Source of the DNA: Falsiroseomonas sp.
Lineage (GTDB): Bacteria > Pseudomonadota > Alphaproteobacteria > Acetobacterales > Acetobacteraceae
Assembly: GCF_030695085.1 (NCBI RefSeq)
Contig: NZ_JAUYTS010000073.1
Coordinates: 1-52,952 of the forward strand
Length of the DNA: 52,952 nucleotides
Direction: 5' to 3'
The notes under the pieces are model-generated. The model was not told the origin of the DNA. It searched no databases and saw only the letters and a list, made by a program, of their open reading frames with translations. The translations under genes and the position numbers were made by a program. Positions 38,608 through 47,405 of the stretch are shown piece after piece; within the stretch, counting starts at the first letter, position 1; each line of letters begins with the position of its first letter.

Positions 38608-39045
38608 ATGCAGGCACGAAAACTGTTCGACTTCAATGACCGCCGCAATGCAGCGGAAGAGGCCCGAAAGAAGACCGCGGAGAAGTTCCAGGCGCTGAAG
38701 GCGCGCCTCGACGATCCCGAGGTCCAGCGGAAGATGGCGGAGGCAAAGGCTATCGCCGATGCCCGCGCCGCCCGCATCGCGGAACGCGCCGCCGAGAAGG
38801 CCGCCGAAGCCGCCCGGATCGCCGCCGAGAAGGCCGCCGCCGAGGCCGCCGCCGCCGTCGCGCGCAAGGAAGCCGAGCGTCTGGCCGCCGAGGAAGCGCA
38901 GCGCGCGCGCATCGCCGAGATCGACGCGCAGAACCGCAGCGTCATCCTCGATGCCGAGAAGAAGGCCCGCGCCCTGGCGGTCGCCGCCGAGCAAAAGGAA
39001 AAGCGGGACGCCCGCTACGCCGCCCGCAAGCAGCGCGGCAAGTAA
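38608..39045 (+). CDS. DUF6481-like coiled-coil protein
   Basis: A 145-residue, highly charged, almost wholly helical protein (Ala, Glu, Lys, Arg-rich; AERAAEKAAEAARIAAEKAA at the centre). FNDRRNAAEEARKKTAEKF at the N terminus and RDARYAARKQRGK at the end fit the small DUF6481 proteins found in alphaproteobacteria. It is cytosolic by sequence. Function unknown; nucleic-acid or envelope-stress roles are guesses. Confidence 0.7.
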   Translation: MQARKLFDFNDRRNAAEEARKKTAEKFQALKARLDDPEVQRKMAEAKAIADARAARIAERAAEKAAEAARIAAEKAAAEAAAAVARKEAERLAAEEAQRARIAEIDAQNRSVILDAEKKARALAVAAEQKEKRDARYAARKQRGK

Positions 39046-39050
39046 GGCTT

Positions 39051-39098
39051 GCGCGCGATGACTTGAGGCGAGATCGCCGAAAAGTCTGAATCGCGCGA
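39051..39098. repeat. Palindromic intergenic element, family A copy 2
   Basis: Outer arms CGCGCGAT (39052-39059) and ATCGCGCG (39090-39097) enclose ACTT/AAGT and GGCGA/TCGCC stems. Over 36 bases (39057-39092) it keeps the frame of 26154-26189: GATGAC at the left and GTCTG-x-ATC at the right are shared, while stem bases change on both sides. It fills the gap between convergent genes. Confidence 0.6.
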
Positions 39099-39106
39099 TC
39101 CGCCGG

Positions 39107-39847
39107 CTAAAGCGCCCGGGCCAGTTCCGGGCAGCAGGCCGCCAGTGTTGGGCTGGCGGCAAGGCCGAGGCGCCGCGACACCGCGAAGGCGCAGGCCAGG
39201 TTGGAGGACAGCATCGGCACGCCGATGCGCCCCTGCATCCATTGCATGGCATCTAGCGTCGGCATTCCGGTGCCGGACAGCAGCACGGCGCAATCCGCCG
39301 GCGGCGCCAGCCGCGCCAGGCCATCGGCCACTTCCTCGGGCGACATCTCATAGGCGCGAAAGGTCTCGGACAGCTTGAAGCTGTCCACCAGCGTCAGGCC
39401 GGCGGCGCGCCAGTAGCGTTCCGCGCGCTCCGTCAGCCAGCCGGGATAGGGCGAGACCAGCAGCAGCTTCGGCCGGGCCAGGACCTCCAGGGACAGGGCG
39501 ATGGCGCGGGCTGCCAGCAGCACCGGGCGCCCGGCGGTTTCGGACAGCCGGTCCTGCAAGGCGGCATCCTCGGCCGGCGGCGCGGCGTAGCTCGGCCCGG
39601 TCAGGCCCACCACCACCGCATCCAGCGCCAGCGTCCCGAAATCCCCGAGCGAGGCGGCCATGGCGGCCGGGTAGGCGGCGTTGCGCTGTTCCAGCGTGGT
39701 GCCGGGCATCACCGGCAGGCGGGTGACATGCAGCGCGGCACCGGGCACCAGCAGGTCATGCATCTCCGGCTCCACCGCCGGATTGGCCGAGGGCGCCAGC
39801 AGGCCGATGCGATGCGTCGGCACATGGCGGGGTGTGGGCCAGCTCAT
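39107..39847 (-). CDS. Racemase/decarboxylase superfamily protein lacking both cysteines
   Basis: A 246-residue member of the maleate isomerase/arylmalonate decarboxylase group (IGLLAPSANPAVEPEMHD at the N terminus). Where the 27300-27983 homologue has catalytic cysteines, this one has VGLTGPSY (Cys to Leu) and SGTGMPTLDA (Cys to Gly), so racemase or isomerase chemistry by a two-cysteine mechanism is excluded. It could be a decarboxylase or another reaction using the same anion pocket. Its ATG overlaps the stop of the FAD monooxygenase gene (ATGA). Confidence 0.8.
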   Translation of the reverse strand: MSWPTPRHVPTHRIGLLAPSANPAVEPEMHDLLVPGAALHVTRLPVMPGTTLEQRNAAYPAAMAASLGDFGTLALDAVVVGLTGPSYAAPPAEDAALQDRLSETAGRPVLLAARAIALSLEVLARPKLLLVSPYPGWLTERAERYWRAAGLTLVDSFKLSETFRAYEMSPEEVADGLARLAPPADCAVLLSGTGMPTLDAMQWMQGRIGVPMLSSNLACAFAVSRRLGLAASPTLAACCPELARAL

Positions 39848-40992
39848 TGGGGCATTCCGATCCGGGCCAGGTCCAGCATCGAGGCCTGCCGCGCCCAGAT
39901 GCGCTGCCCATCCGGTGAAAGGGCCGCCATCCGCGCCACCTCCTCGGCCGGGTTGGACGCCACGCGGCTATCGGTCCGCGGCAGCAGCGCGTCGCGCACC
40001 ACGGCCAGGCGGGCATCCGCCCATTCCTGCAACAGCCGGTCCGGCTCCCCACCCAGCACCAGGTCGAGCGTCGCAGCCAGCGTCATCGCGTCATGGATAC
40101 CGGCATTCATGTTCATGCCACCGCGCGTGTTGGTCAGATGCGCGGCATCGCCCGCCAGCAGCACCCGGCCGGCGCGGTAGGCGGTGGCCATGGCACGCTT
40201 CACGCCATAGACGTCGCGGCCCGAAATCTCCAACTCCGCCGCCGCCGGCAGGAAGCGAGCGATACGGGCGCGGGCATGGGCTTCCGCCATCGCATCCCTG
40301 TCCGACATCTCCGGCGCGATCCGGAAGATCAGGCGCCAGTTCTCCGGCATCCGCAGCAGGGAACAGGACCCGGTCTCGTCGAACAGGTAGCCAAGCCCAT
40401 CCAGCCCCGGCAGTACCTCGCGCAGATCGAGCGGCGTCAGCAGCCGCAGCACGCGATGGGCGTAGTCATTCGTCTCCGCCCCGATCCCCGCCAGGTCGCG
40501 CACCGCGCCGGAGGCGCCGTCGCAGCCCACGGCGTAGCGCGCGCGATGCGTGCTGCCATCGGTGGCGCGCAGCGTCACGCCGCCCGCATCCTGCGTCAGC
40601 GCCGTCACCCCGGCGCCGAAGCGGACGCTGCCGGTGGGCAGGGCGGCCAGCAGGGCGGGCGTCAGGTCCTGTTGCTCGCGATGCCAGCGGAAGGGAAAGC
40701 CCGTCTCGGCGCCCAGGATACCCAGGTCGAGTGCGGCCTGCGCCCCGGTATCCACCCGCTGCCACAGGATGCGGTCCACCCGCACGCCGCCCGGCAGCAG
40801 CGGCGCCAGCACGCCCAATTCTTCCAGCGCATCCAGCGTCGGCGGGTGGAAGGTGGAGGCGCGGGAGGCGGCGGACAGGCCCTCCCGCTTCTCCAGCACC
40901 CGCACCGCCACGCCGCGCTCGGTCAGGGCGAGTGCCAGGGCCAGCCCGACGGGGCCGGCACCGGCGATCAGCACCTCGGTTTCACCGTACAT
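39844..40992 (-). CDS. FAD-dependent aromatic monooxygenase (PheA/TfdB-like)
   Basis: A 382-residue flavin hydroxylase. VLIAGAGPVGLALALALTER (about 8-27) binds FAD; the middle GCDGASGAVRDLAG is the second motif, and LLAGDAAHLTNTRGGMNMNAG is the third, close to the phenol-hydroxylase type. It probably hydroxylates an aromatic or heterocyclic acid. It overlaps the MmgE/PrpD gene by 11 bases and the racemase-like gene by four, within a coupled four-gene operon. Confidence 0.88.
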   Translation of the reverse strand: MYGETEVLIAGAGPVGLALALALTERGVAVRVLEKREGLSAASRASTFHPPTLDALEELGVLAPLLPGGVRVDRILWQRVDTGAQAALDLGILGAETGFPFRWHREQQDLTPALLAALPTGSVRFGAGVTALTQDAGGVTLRATDGSTHRARYAVGCDGASGAVRDLAGIGAETNDYAHRVLRLLTPLDLREVLPGLDGLGYLFDETGSCSLLRMPENWRLIFRIAPEMSDRDAMAEAHARARIARFLPAAAELEISGRDVYGVKRAMATAYRAGRVLLAGDAAHLTNTRGGMNMNAGIHDAMTLAATLDLVLGGEPDRLLQEWADARLAVVRDALLPRTDSRVASNPAEEVARMAALSPDGQRIWARQASMLDLARIGMPQ

Positions 40993-42244
40993 CGAACAGA
41001 CCCTCCGCCGGGGCATCGGCCAGCAGCGCGGCGATGGCGCGGGCGGTGCCGGCCTCACCCAGCGCGGGGGTGGCGAAGCGGGTGAATTTGGCGATCGTCT
41101 CAGCCTCGGTCATGGGGTGGCCGGGGTCGCCGGTGATGTGATGGACGGTCTCGGACTGGCCATCGACGGTGACGGTGGCGCCGCGGGTGCCGGATTCGGT
41201 CATTGCCGCATCCTCCCGCAATTCCACCATCGCCTCCAGCGCGCGCAGCGTGGGGTCGGCCAGCGCGGCCTCGGTATAGGCGGCCGGGCCGAGATCGCCC
41301 TGTGTGAGCGCCGCGGCAACCGCCCAGCTCAGGCTGAACTGCGCGGAAATGGCAGCAATCGGCGCGCGGTTGCCGGCATAGCGCAGCGCCTCGGCATAGG
41401 TTGCGACCGTGATGCGGCGCGGCGGGCCGGTGAGGCGCGGGCGCAGCGCGATCGCGGCGGCGGCGGCGTAATGCGCGTGGCGGACCCCGGCGAAGGGTTT
41501 TTGATATGCTTCCTCCAGCAGCCAAATTCCGGGCGGGGCCATCACAGCCGGCGCGTCGTGGCCGAGCGCGATGCGACGGGCTTCGGCGAAACCTTGCTCC
41601 GGCGCGTCCATCCCGGCCATCGCGGCCGCGGCGGCCATCTGGCCGAGCAGCGCGGCATGGGCCGGGTAGCTGTTGCGCCCATCCATCCCGGCGGCGATCG
41701 GCGCGTACATCGCAAAGGGAATCTGGCAGGCGGCAAGCCGCACCGCGCGCGCCACCCCCGCCGCATCCAGCCCGATCAGCCGCGCCGCGGCGGCGGCAGC
41801 GCCCAGGCTGTGCCAGGATCCGTCCACATGCATCCCGGGCTTGATCCGCCAGGCTTCCCCGGCACGGGCCGCGACCTCATAGCCGAGCGCGAAGGCGGCC
41901 AGCGCCAGGGCCGGGTCGGCGCCCTGCGCGCGTGCCACCAAGGCGAGCGGCGCGACGGGCAGGGCGGGGCGGCCATGCGCGCGGGCCAGACCCTCATTCG
42001 CCTCATCCCAGCAGGTGGCGGCGGACAGCACCGCTGCCGCTGCCGCGGGGGCCAGCCGCGCGCCGCCCAGCGCCACGCCGCCCGGAAAACCCGCCTGCAT
42101 GGCCTGGGCGAAGGCAGCGACGCGCGGATGGCGCAGACCGGCCAGGGCGCAGCCGAGGCTGTCCAGCAGCAGCAGCCGCGCCTTCGCCGCCGCCGCGCCG
42201 CGCGGCCCGTCAAAGGCGGCCGGGATGGTCTCGAACAGGCTCAA
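40982..42244 (-). CDS. MmgE/PrpD family protein
   Basis: A 420-residue protein of the MmgE/PrpD family, which includes 2-methylcitrate dehydratase and cis-aconitate decarboxylase. Landmarks are LLLLDSLGCALAGLRHPRV, a catalytic HVDGSWHSLGA segment, and the late KPFAGVRHAH. The start is TTG at 42244, overlapping the upstream stop (TTGA). Members in catabolic operons dehydrate or decarboxylate citrate-like acids; the substrate here is unknown. Confidence 0.85.
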   Translation of the reverse strand: MSLFETIPAAFDGPRGAAAAKARLLLLDSLGCALAGLRHPRVAAFAQAMQAGFPGGVALGGARLAPAAAAAVLSAATCWDEANEGLARAHGRPALPVAPLALVARAQGADPALALAAFALGYEVAARAGEAWRIKPGMHVDGSWHSLGAAAAAARLIGLDAAGVARAVRLAACQIPFAMYAPIAAGMDGRNSYPAHAALLGQMAAAAAMAGMDAPEQGFAEARRIALGHDAPAVMAPPGIWLLEEAYQKPFAGVRHAHYAAAAAIALRPRLTGPPRRITVATYAEALRYAGNRAPIAAISAQFSLSWAVAAALTQGDLGPAAYTEAALADPTLRALEAMVELREDAAMTESGTRGATVTVDGQSETVHHITGDPGHPMTEAETIAKFTRFATPALGEAGTARAIAALLADAPAEGLFDVR

Positions 42245-43221
42245 TCCGCGCGCGCGCCGGACCGTGCCACCGCGTCGCGCCACACTCGGCGTTCGCGCGC
42301 CATCAGCGGCGCCAGGGCTTCGCGGCCCTGCGGCATGGCATCCGCCTGGCGCTGTTCCAGCAGCGCCGCCCATTCCGGGCTGTCCAGCACCTGGCGGAAT
42401 CCGGCCTCCAGCGCCGCCAGCACCGGCGCCTCCAGCTTCGACTGCGCAAAGATGCCGTACCAGGGGCTGGCATCGAAGCCTTCCAGCGTCTCCGCCACCG
42501 CCGGCACATCCGGCATGGCGCGGAAGCGGCGGGCGGAGGTAACCGCGATGGCGCGCAGTGCCCCGCCCGGCCCGACCTGCGGGGCGGAGGTGGCGAGGCC
42601 GTCGAAGGCCACGGGGATGGTGCCGGCCACCATATCCGTCAGCAGCGGGGCGCTGCCGCGATAGGGCACATGCGTCATTTCCAGCCCCGCCGAGGCGCGC
42701 AGCAACTCCATCGACAGATGGGTGAAGGAGCCAACGCCGTTCGAGCCATAGGGCATGCCGCCCGGCGTCGCCTTCGCCTTGGCGATCAGCTCCGCCAGGG
42801 TGGTGACATCCGGCAGCGCCCGGGGCGAGACCACCAGCAGGTTGGGCTGCTGTGCCAGCATGGCGATGGCGGTGAAATCCTCGTCCGGGTCGTAGGACAG
42901 GCGGGCGAACATCGCCTTGTTGATGGCGATGATGCCCTGGGTCGCGACCAGCAGCGCATGGCCATCCGGCGCGGCACGCGCCACGGCTTCCGCCGCCAGG
43001 TTGCCCCCGGCGCCGGCCCGGTTTTCCACCACCATGGGCTGGCCGAAGACCGGGGTGAGGCGGTCCGCCACGGCGCGGGCCAGGATGTCCGTCAGCCCGC
43101 CCGGCGCAAACGGCACCACCAGGCGGATCGGCCGGCTCGGACGCCAGGCGCCTTGGGCACGGGCGACGAAGGGCGTGCCGAGGATGCTGCCGAGGATCAG
43201 GCGACGGGTGGTGCGGGGCAT
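42241..43221 (-). CDS. Bug-family (TTT) substrate-binding protein
   Basis: A 326-residue periplasmic binding protein: signal peptide to about residue 22 (ILGTPFVARAQG), then RPIRLVVPFAPGGLTDILAR and later THVPYRGSAPLLTDMVAGT. It is the first gene of a four-gene, stop-start-overlapping operon, so its ligand is probably the acid that the downstream MmgE/PrpD and FAD monooxygenase act on. No membrane subunits of the transporter are present. Confidence 0.9.
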   Translation of the reverse strand: MPRTTRRLILGSILGTPFVARAQGAWRPSRPIRLVVPFAPGGLTDILARAVADRLTPVFGQPMVVENRAGAGGNLAAEAVARAAPDGHALLVATQGIIAINKAMFARLSYDPDEDFTAIAMLAQQPNLLVVSPRALPDVTTLAELIAKAKATPGGMPYGSNGVGSFTHLSMELLRASAGLEMTHVPYRGSAPLLTDMVAGTIPVAFDGLATSAPQVGPGGALRAIAVTSARRFRAMPDVPAVAETLEGFDASPWYGIFAQSKLEAPVLAALEAGFRQVLDSPEWAALLEQRQADAMPQGREALAPLMARERRVWRDAVARSGARAD

Positions 43222-43309
43222 TGGCGGGTCTCCGTAACGCAACCCGTCACATGCACCGGACCTTGCCGCCCGTCCAGCTTGTCGGCGTCCCCTGGTCAGC
43301 GTCCCTTGA

Positions 43310-44116
43310 TCAGCGACCCTTGAATTGGGGCGGCCGCTTTTCCATGAAGGCGCGGCGGCCTTCCACGTAATCCTCGCTGGCGAAGCAGGCCTTGACCATC
43401 GCGTCGCACTTCGCCTCGTCGGCCTCGCCCCGATCCTTCAGCGCCTGGCCGATGATGTACTTCGCGCTGCCCACCGTCAGCGGCGCATTGCCGGCGATGG
43501 TCTTGGCGTAGTCCGTCACGAAGGCCTCGAGCTGATCGTTCGGCACCACGCGGTTCACCAGACCCATGATGCGGGCATCCTCGGAGGACCACTTCTTCGC
43601 GGTGAAGAAGATTTCCTTGGCGAAGGACGGGCCGACCAGATCCACCAGCTTGCGCAGGCCATGCAGCGGGTAGCCGAGGCCGAGCTTGGCCGCCGGCACG
43701 CCGAAGCTGGCGCTCTCGCCGCAGATCCGCATGTCGCAGCACACGGCCAGCGCCGTGCCGCCGCCGATGCAATGGCCCTGGATCATGGCGATGGTGGGCT
43801 TCGGGCAGTCATAGACCGCGTCATAGGCCCGCGCCGTCTGCGCCTGGTAGGCAGCCACCGCGGCCTCCCCGCTGCGCTCGGATTCGAACTTCGAGATATC
43901 GGCGCCGGAGACGAAGGCGCGGCCACCGGCCCCGGTCAGCACCACCACGCGCACCGCGGGATCGGCCGTGTAGTCGGCCATGATCCGCTCCAGCGCTTCC
44001 CACATCTCCATCGAGACGGCGTTGTGCCGTTCCGGGTTGTTGAAGGTCACCCAGCCGATGCCGTCCGCCTTGCGGGCCAGCATCTTTTCCGAACCCGTCA
44101 CGATCATGCCGTCCAT
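43310..44116 (-). CDS. Crotonase-fold protein lacking both hydratase glutamates
   Basis: A 268-residue member of the enoyl-CoA hydratase/isomerase superfamily. The oxyanion-hole segments are intact (AFVSGADISKF, and IQGHCIGGGTALAVCCDMRI). However, the two hydratase glutamates are replaced: GGGCEL of the family reads GGGTAL, and FGxPE reads FGVPAAKLGLG. It is therefore probably not a standard hydratase; hydrolase, isomerase or lyase activity on a CoA ester is possible. AAGGAG precedes ATG at 44116. It is 13 bases after the CoA-transferase gene. Confidence 0.88.
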   Translation of the reverse strand: MDGMIVTGSEKMLARKADGIGWVTFNNPERHNAVSMEMWEALERIMADYTADPAVRVVVLTGAGGRAFVSGADISKFESERSGEAAVAAYQAQTARAYDAVYDCPKPTIAMIQGHCIGGGTALAVCCDMRICGESASFGVPAAKLGLGYPLHGLRKLVDLVGPSFAKEIFFTAKKWSSEDARIMGLVNRVVPNDQLEAFVTDYAKTIAGNAPLTVGSAKYIIGQALKDRGEADEAKCDAMVKACFASEDYVEGRRAFMEKRPPQFKGR

Positions 44117-44129
44117 CTGCTCGACTCCT

Positions 44130-45335
44130 TCAAACCACGTGGCGGGCGCGGAGGTCGGCGATGGTCGCCGCATCCAGGCCGAGGCCGGCCAGCACTTCAT
44201 CCGTGTGCTCGCCGATCGCCGGCGGATGCGTCACGATGTTGGACGGGGTGCGGGACATGTCGATCGGCTGGCCGACATAGGCGACCTCGCCGCGATTGCC
44301 GCCATTCAGCGTCTTGGCGATGCCGAGATGCTGCACCTGCGGGTCCGCGAAGACCTCATCCACCTTGTAGATCGGGCCGCAGGGCACGCCCTGTTCGTTC
44401 AGCGCCTCGACCCAGTAGGCGGAGGTGTTGGTGACGGTGACGGCCTCGATACCCTCATTCAGCACGTCCCGGTTCTTGCTGCGGGCGTCGCCGCTGACGA
44501 AGCGCGCGTCCTTCACCCATTCCGGCTTGCCGAAGGCCTGGCAGCAACGCTCCCAGATCCGCTGGCCGGTGGCGGCGATGTTGATGTAGCCGTCGCTGGT
44601 CTTGAAGACGCCGGTGGGGATGCTGGTCGGGTGGTTGTTGCCCGCCTGCTTCGGCACCTCGCCCTGCATCAGCCAGCGGCTGGCCTGGAAATCCAGCATG
44701 AAGATCTGCGCCTGCAGCAGGCTGGTCTGCACCCACTGGCCCTTGCCCGAAACCTCCCGCTCCAGCAGCGCGATCATGATGCCCTGGGCGGCGAACAGAC
44801 CGGCGCAAAGATCGGCGATCGGGATGCCGACGCGCACCGGGCCCTGGCCCGGCAGGCCGGTGATGGACATCAGCCCGCCCATGCCCTGCGCGATCTGGTC
44901 GAAGCCCGGGCGGCCGGCATAGGGGCCGTCCTGGCCGAAACCGGAGATCGAGGCATAGATCAGCTTCGGGTTCACCGCCGAGAGCGCCTCATAATCGATG
45001 CCGAGCCGCGTCTTCACATCGGGGCGGAAATTCTCCACCACCACATCGGCCTTCTCGACCAGCTTCTTCAGCAGGGCGACGCCGTCCTTGTCCTTCAGGT
45101 TCAGCGTGATGCCGCGCTTGTTGCGGTGCAGGTTCTGAAAGTCGGAGCCCATGCGCGGGCCGCCCATCGGGTCGCCCTGGTCGAGGCCTTCCGGCATCTC
45201 GATCTTGATGACATTGGCGCCCCAATCGGCCAGCTGCCGCACGCAGGTGGGGCCGGAGCGCACACGGGTCAGGTCGAGGACGGTGAAGCGGGACAGTGCG
45301 GTGGACGCCTGCGGCGTCCCTTCGGTCTGGGCCAT
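44130..45335 (-). CDS. CaiB/BaiF family CoA-transferase
   Basis: A 401-residue class III CoA-transferase, moving CoA between acyl groups such as oxalate/formate, carnitine or aromatic acids. The catalytic aspartate is Asp146 in GRPGFDQIAQGMGG. VLDLTRVRSGPTCVRQLADWGANVIKIE is the N-terminal CoA-binding part. The ATG has AAGGAG upstream. Paired with the crotonase-fold gene, it suggests activation of an acid to its CoA ester followed by a crotonase step. A GntR regulator is divergent. Confidence 0.92.
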   Translation of the reverse strand: MAQTEGTPQASTALSRFTVLDLTRVRSGPTCVRQLADWGANVIKIEMPEGLDQGDPMGGPRMGSDFQNLHRNKRGITLNLKDKDGVALLKKLVEKADVVVENFRPDVKTRLGIDYEALSAVNPKLIYASISGFGQDGPYAGRPGFDQIAQGMGGLMSITGLPGQGPVRVGIPIADLCAGLFAAQGIMIALLEREVSGKGQWVQTSLLQAQIFMLDFQASRWLMQGEVPKQAGNNHPTSIPTGVFKTSDGYINIAATGQRIWERCCQAFGKPEWVKDARFVSGDARSKNRDVLNEGIEAVTVTNTSAYWVEALNEQGVPCGPIYKVDEVFADPQVQHLGIAKTLNGGNRGEVAYVGQPIDMSRTPSNIVTHPPAIGEHTDEVLAGLGLDAATIADLRARHVV

Positions 45336-45427
45336 GGCGTTTCTCCTTCGGGTAGGCGATGTCTAGCACTGGCCTCGGCTGCGGCAAACTGTTGACAGCC
45401 TGCACTTGACGAAGCCAGTTTTCGAGG

Positions 45428-46177
45428 ATGGAGGAAGACCCGATTCAGCCCGAATCTCCGCCCACGGCGCTCGACATCGTGCGAACCCGCTCGCTCGCCT
45501 CCCTGGTCTCGCAGGAGCTGGAGGCGATGATCCTCTCAGGCGCCTTGCCCGCCGGGGAAAGGCTGAATGAACAGCAGCTTGCGCTGCGCCTCGGGGTTTC
45601 CCGCGGGCCGGTGCGGGAAGCGGTGCGCGGGCTGGAACGCTCGGGCCTGGTGGTCTCCGTCCGCAACCAGGGCAGCTATGTCCGCAGCGTCAGCGCGACG
45701 GAGGCGCTGGAGATCTATGACCTGCGCGCGGCGCTGACCGGCCTGGCCTGCGCCCGCCTGGCCGGCACGGCGACCCCGGCGCAGCTGGCGGAGCTGGGCG
45801 CCCTGGTGCAGCGGATGGAGGCGGCCTGGGCCGCGGATGCCGCCACGGAGTATTATGCCGCCAACCTCGACTTCCACGCCGCCCTGCTGCAGGGCGGCGG
45901 CCCACGCGGCCAGCGGCTGTATGAGGACCTCGGCAACGAACTGCACCTGTTCCGACGCCGCGCGCTGGTGGAGCCGCAAAACATGCGGGAGAGCAACGCC
46001 GAACACGCCGCCATCCTGGCCGCCATCGCCGCGGGCGATGCGCTGGCCGCCCGGGCGGCGGGGGAGGCGCATATCGCCGGCGGCAAGCGCCGCTTCCAGT
46101 CCACCGATGCCAGCCGGCCCGCCGCGCTGGCGCAGAATGCGGCCAGCCCGCGTCGCCGCACGCGGCGCTCGGCTTAG
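45428..46177 (+). CDS. GntR family (FCD) transcriptional regulator
   Basis: A 249-residue regulator with an N-terminal winged helix (RLNEQQLALRLGVSRGPVREAVRGLERSGLV, about residues 40-70) and an all-helical FCD effector domain. It lies divergent from the CoA-transferase gene, with 92 bases between, and is the likely local regulator. TTGACA at 45392-45397 could be a -35 element, and AAACTG (45386-45391) with CAGTTT (45416-45421) is a possible dyad. The gene's 3' end runs into a tandem repeat. Confidence 0.9.
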   Translation: MEEDPIQPESPPTALDIVRTRSLASLVSQELEAMILSGALPAGERLNEQQLALRLGVSRGPVREAVRGLERSGLVVSVRNQGSYVRSVSATEALEIYDLRAALTGLACARLAGTATPAQLAELGALVQRMEAAWAADAATEYYAANLDFHAALLQGGGPRGQRLYEDLGNELHLFRRRALVEPQNMRESNAEHAAILAAIAAGDALAARAAGEAHIAGGKRRFQSTDASRPAALAQNAASPRRRTRRSA

Positions 46178-46256
46178 GCGCCGCACGCGGCGGTCGGCCC
46201 CCGGCTCCCGCACGCGGCGCTGGGCCCCCGGCTTCCGCATGCGGCGCCTGGGCTGA
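46156..46256 (+). repeat. Four-copy tandem repeat at the 3' end of the GntR gene
   Basis: Four imperfect units of 22-27 bases begin at 46156, 46181, 46208 and 46235, each opening CCGCAYGCGGCG. The first covers the last codons and stop of the GntR gene. Units 2 and 3 are both 27 bases and nearly identical. No spacers, so not a CRISPR; slipped-strand expansion is the likely origin. Confidence 0.65.
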
Positions 46257-46359
46257 GAGGGCCGGCGGCACGTTGCCGCCTCGTTCCAGGGGTGTTGTCG
46301 CAACCCCCGATCCCCGCCTAGGGTGCCGTCGCTGGCAGACTTCAACGAGGCAGAAAAAA

Positions 46360-47382
46360 ATGAACGAATTCACCCTGACGCGACGCGGCCTCGGCCTCGC
46401 CGCCGCCGCCGGTGCGCTGGCGCCCAGCCTGGCGTCCGCCCAGGCGCCGCAATTCTTCCGCATTGGCACCGGTTCGGCCGGCGGCACCTATTATCCGATC
46501 GGCGGCATCATCGCGAACGCGATCTCCTGCCCCCCCGGCGCGCCCTGCAACGCGGCCGGCGCCACGGATGGCGTGCCCGGCATGGTGGCGGTCGCCGTCG
46601 CCACCCAGGGCAGCGTGCAGAACGTCAACCTGATCCAGTCCGGCAATGCCGAGGCCGGTTTCACCCAGTCCGACGTGGCGCATTGGTCCTTCACCGGCAC
46701 CGGCCTGTTCGAGGGCCGTCCGAAGGTGGACCGCCTGCGCTTCGTGGCGCACCTGTTCCCGGAACACATCCACGCAGTGGTGCGCCGCGACAGCGCCATC
46801 CGTGGCTTCTCCGACCTCGCCGGCAAGCGCATCGCCATCGGCCTGCAGGCCAGCGGCGCGCGCATCGGCGCGGAGATGATCCTGGAGGCCAATGGCCTGC
46901 GTGCCGGCCGCGAATACACCGCGGAATTCCTGAACCAGGCGCAGGGGACGGAGCGGATGCAGGATCGTGGCCTGGACGCGACCTTCACCGTGGTCGGCTA
47001 CCCCGCCGCCGCCTTCACCGAGTTCTGCAGCCGCGCCGGCTGCCGCATCCTGCCGATCACCGGTGCGGAAGCGCAGAAGGTGATCGAGCGCGCGCCCTTC
47101 TACGGCACCGGCACCATCCCGCGGACGGCCTATGAGGGTCTGGAAGCCGATATCCCGACCCTGACGGTCGGCGCCGTGCTGGCGGTGCGGGATACGGTGC
47201 CGGAGGAGACGGTCTATGCCATCACCCGCGCGCTGTGGTCGGACACCACCCGTGGCCTGCTGGACCGTGGCCACGCCAAGGGCCGCGAGATCGTCAAGGA
47301 AGGCGCGCTGACCGGCCGCGGCGTGGTGCCGTTCCACCCGGGCGCCGAGCGCTACTACCGCGAGCACAACATCCTGCGCTGA
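46360..47382 (+). CDS. TAXI-family TRAP solute-binding protein
   Basis: A 340-residue periplasmic binding protein of the TAXI type of TRAP transporters. Signal peptide to about residue 28 (LASAQA), then FFRIGTGSAGGTYYPIGGIIAN, the TAXI hallmark, and FSDLAGKRIAIGLQASGAR. ATG at 46360 lies after an A7 run. It is followed by a fused TRAP permease gene, so the two form a complete transporter; the ligand is unknown, but the operon lies next to the CoA-transferase cluster. Confidence 0.92.
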   Translation: MNEFTLTRRGLGLAAAAGALAPSLASAQAPQFFRIGTGSAGGTYYPIGGIIANAISCPPGAPCNAAGATDGVPGMVAVAVATQGSVQNVNLIQSGNAEAGFTQSDVAHWSFTGTGLFEGRPKVDRLRFVAHLFPEHIHAVVRRDSAIRGFSDLAGKRIAIGLQASGARIGAEMILEANGLRAGREYTAEFLNQAQGTERMQDRGLDATFTVVGYPAAAFTEFCSRAGCRILPITGAEAQKVIERAPFYGTGTIPRTAYEGLEADIPTLTVGAVLAVRDTVPEETVYAITRALWSDTTRGLLDRGHAKGREIVKEGALTGRGVVPFHPGAERYYREHNILR

Positions 47383-47405
47383 TCCGCGCTGCTTGAGCCC
47401 ACCCC

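Noticed and set aside
46156..46256. Possible CRISPR array
   Set aside because: Units abut directly with no spacers, and no cas genes are in the window.
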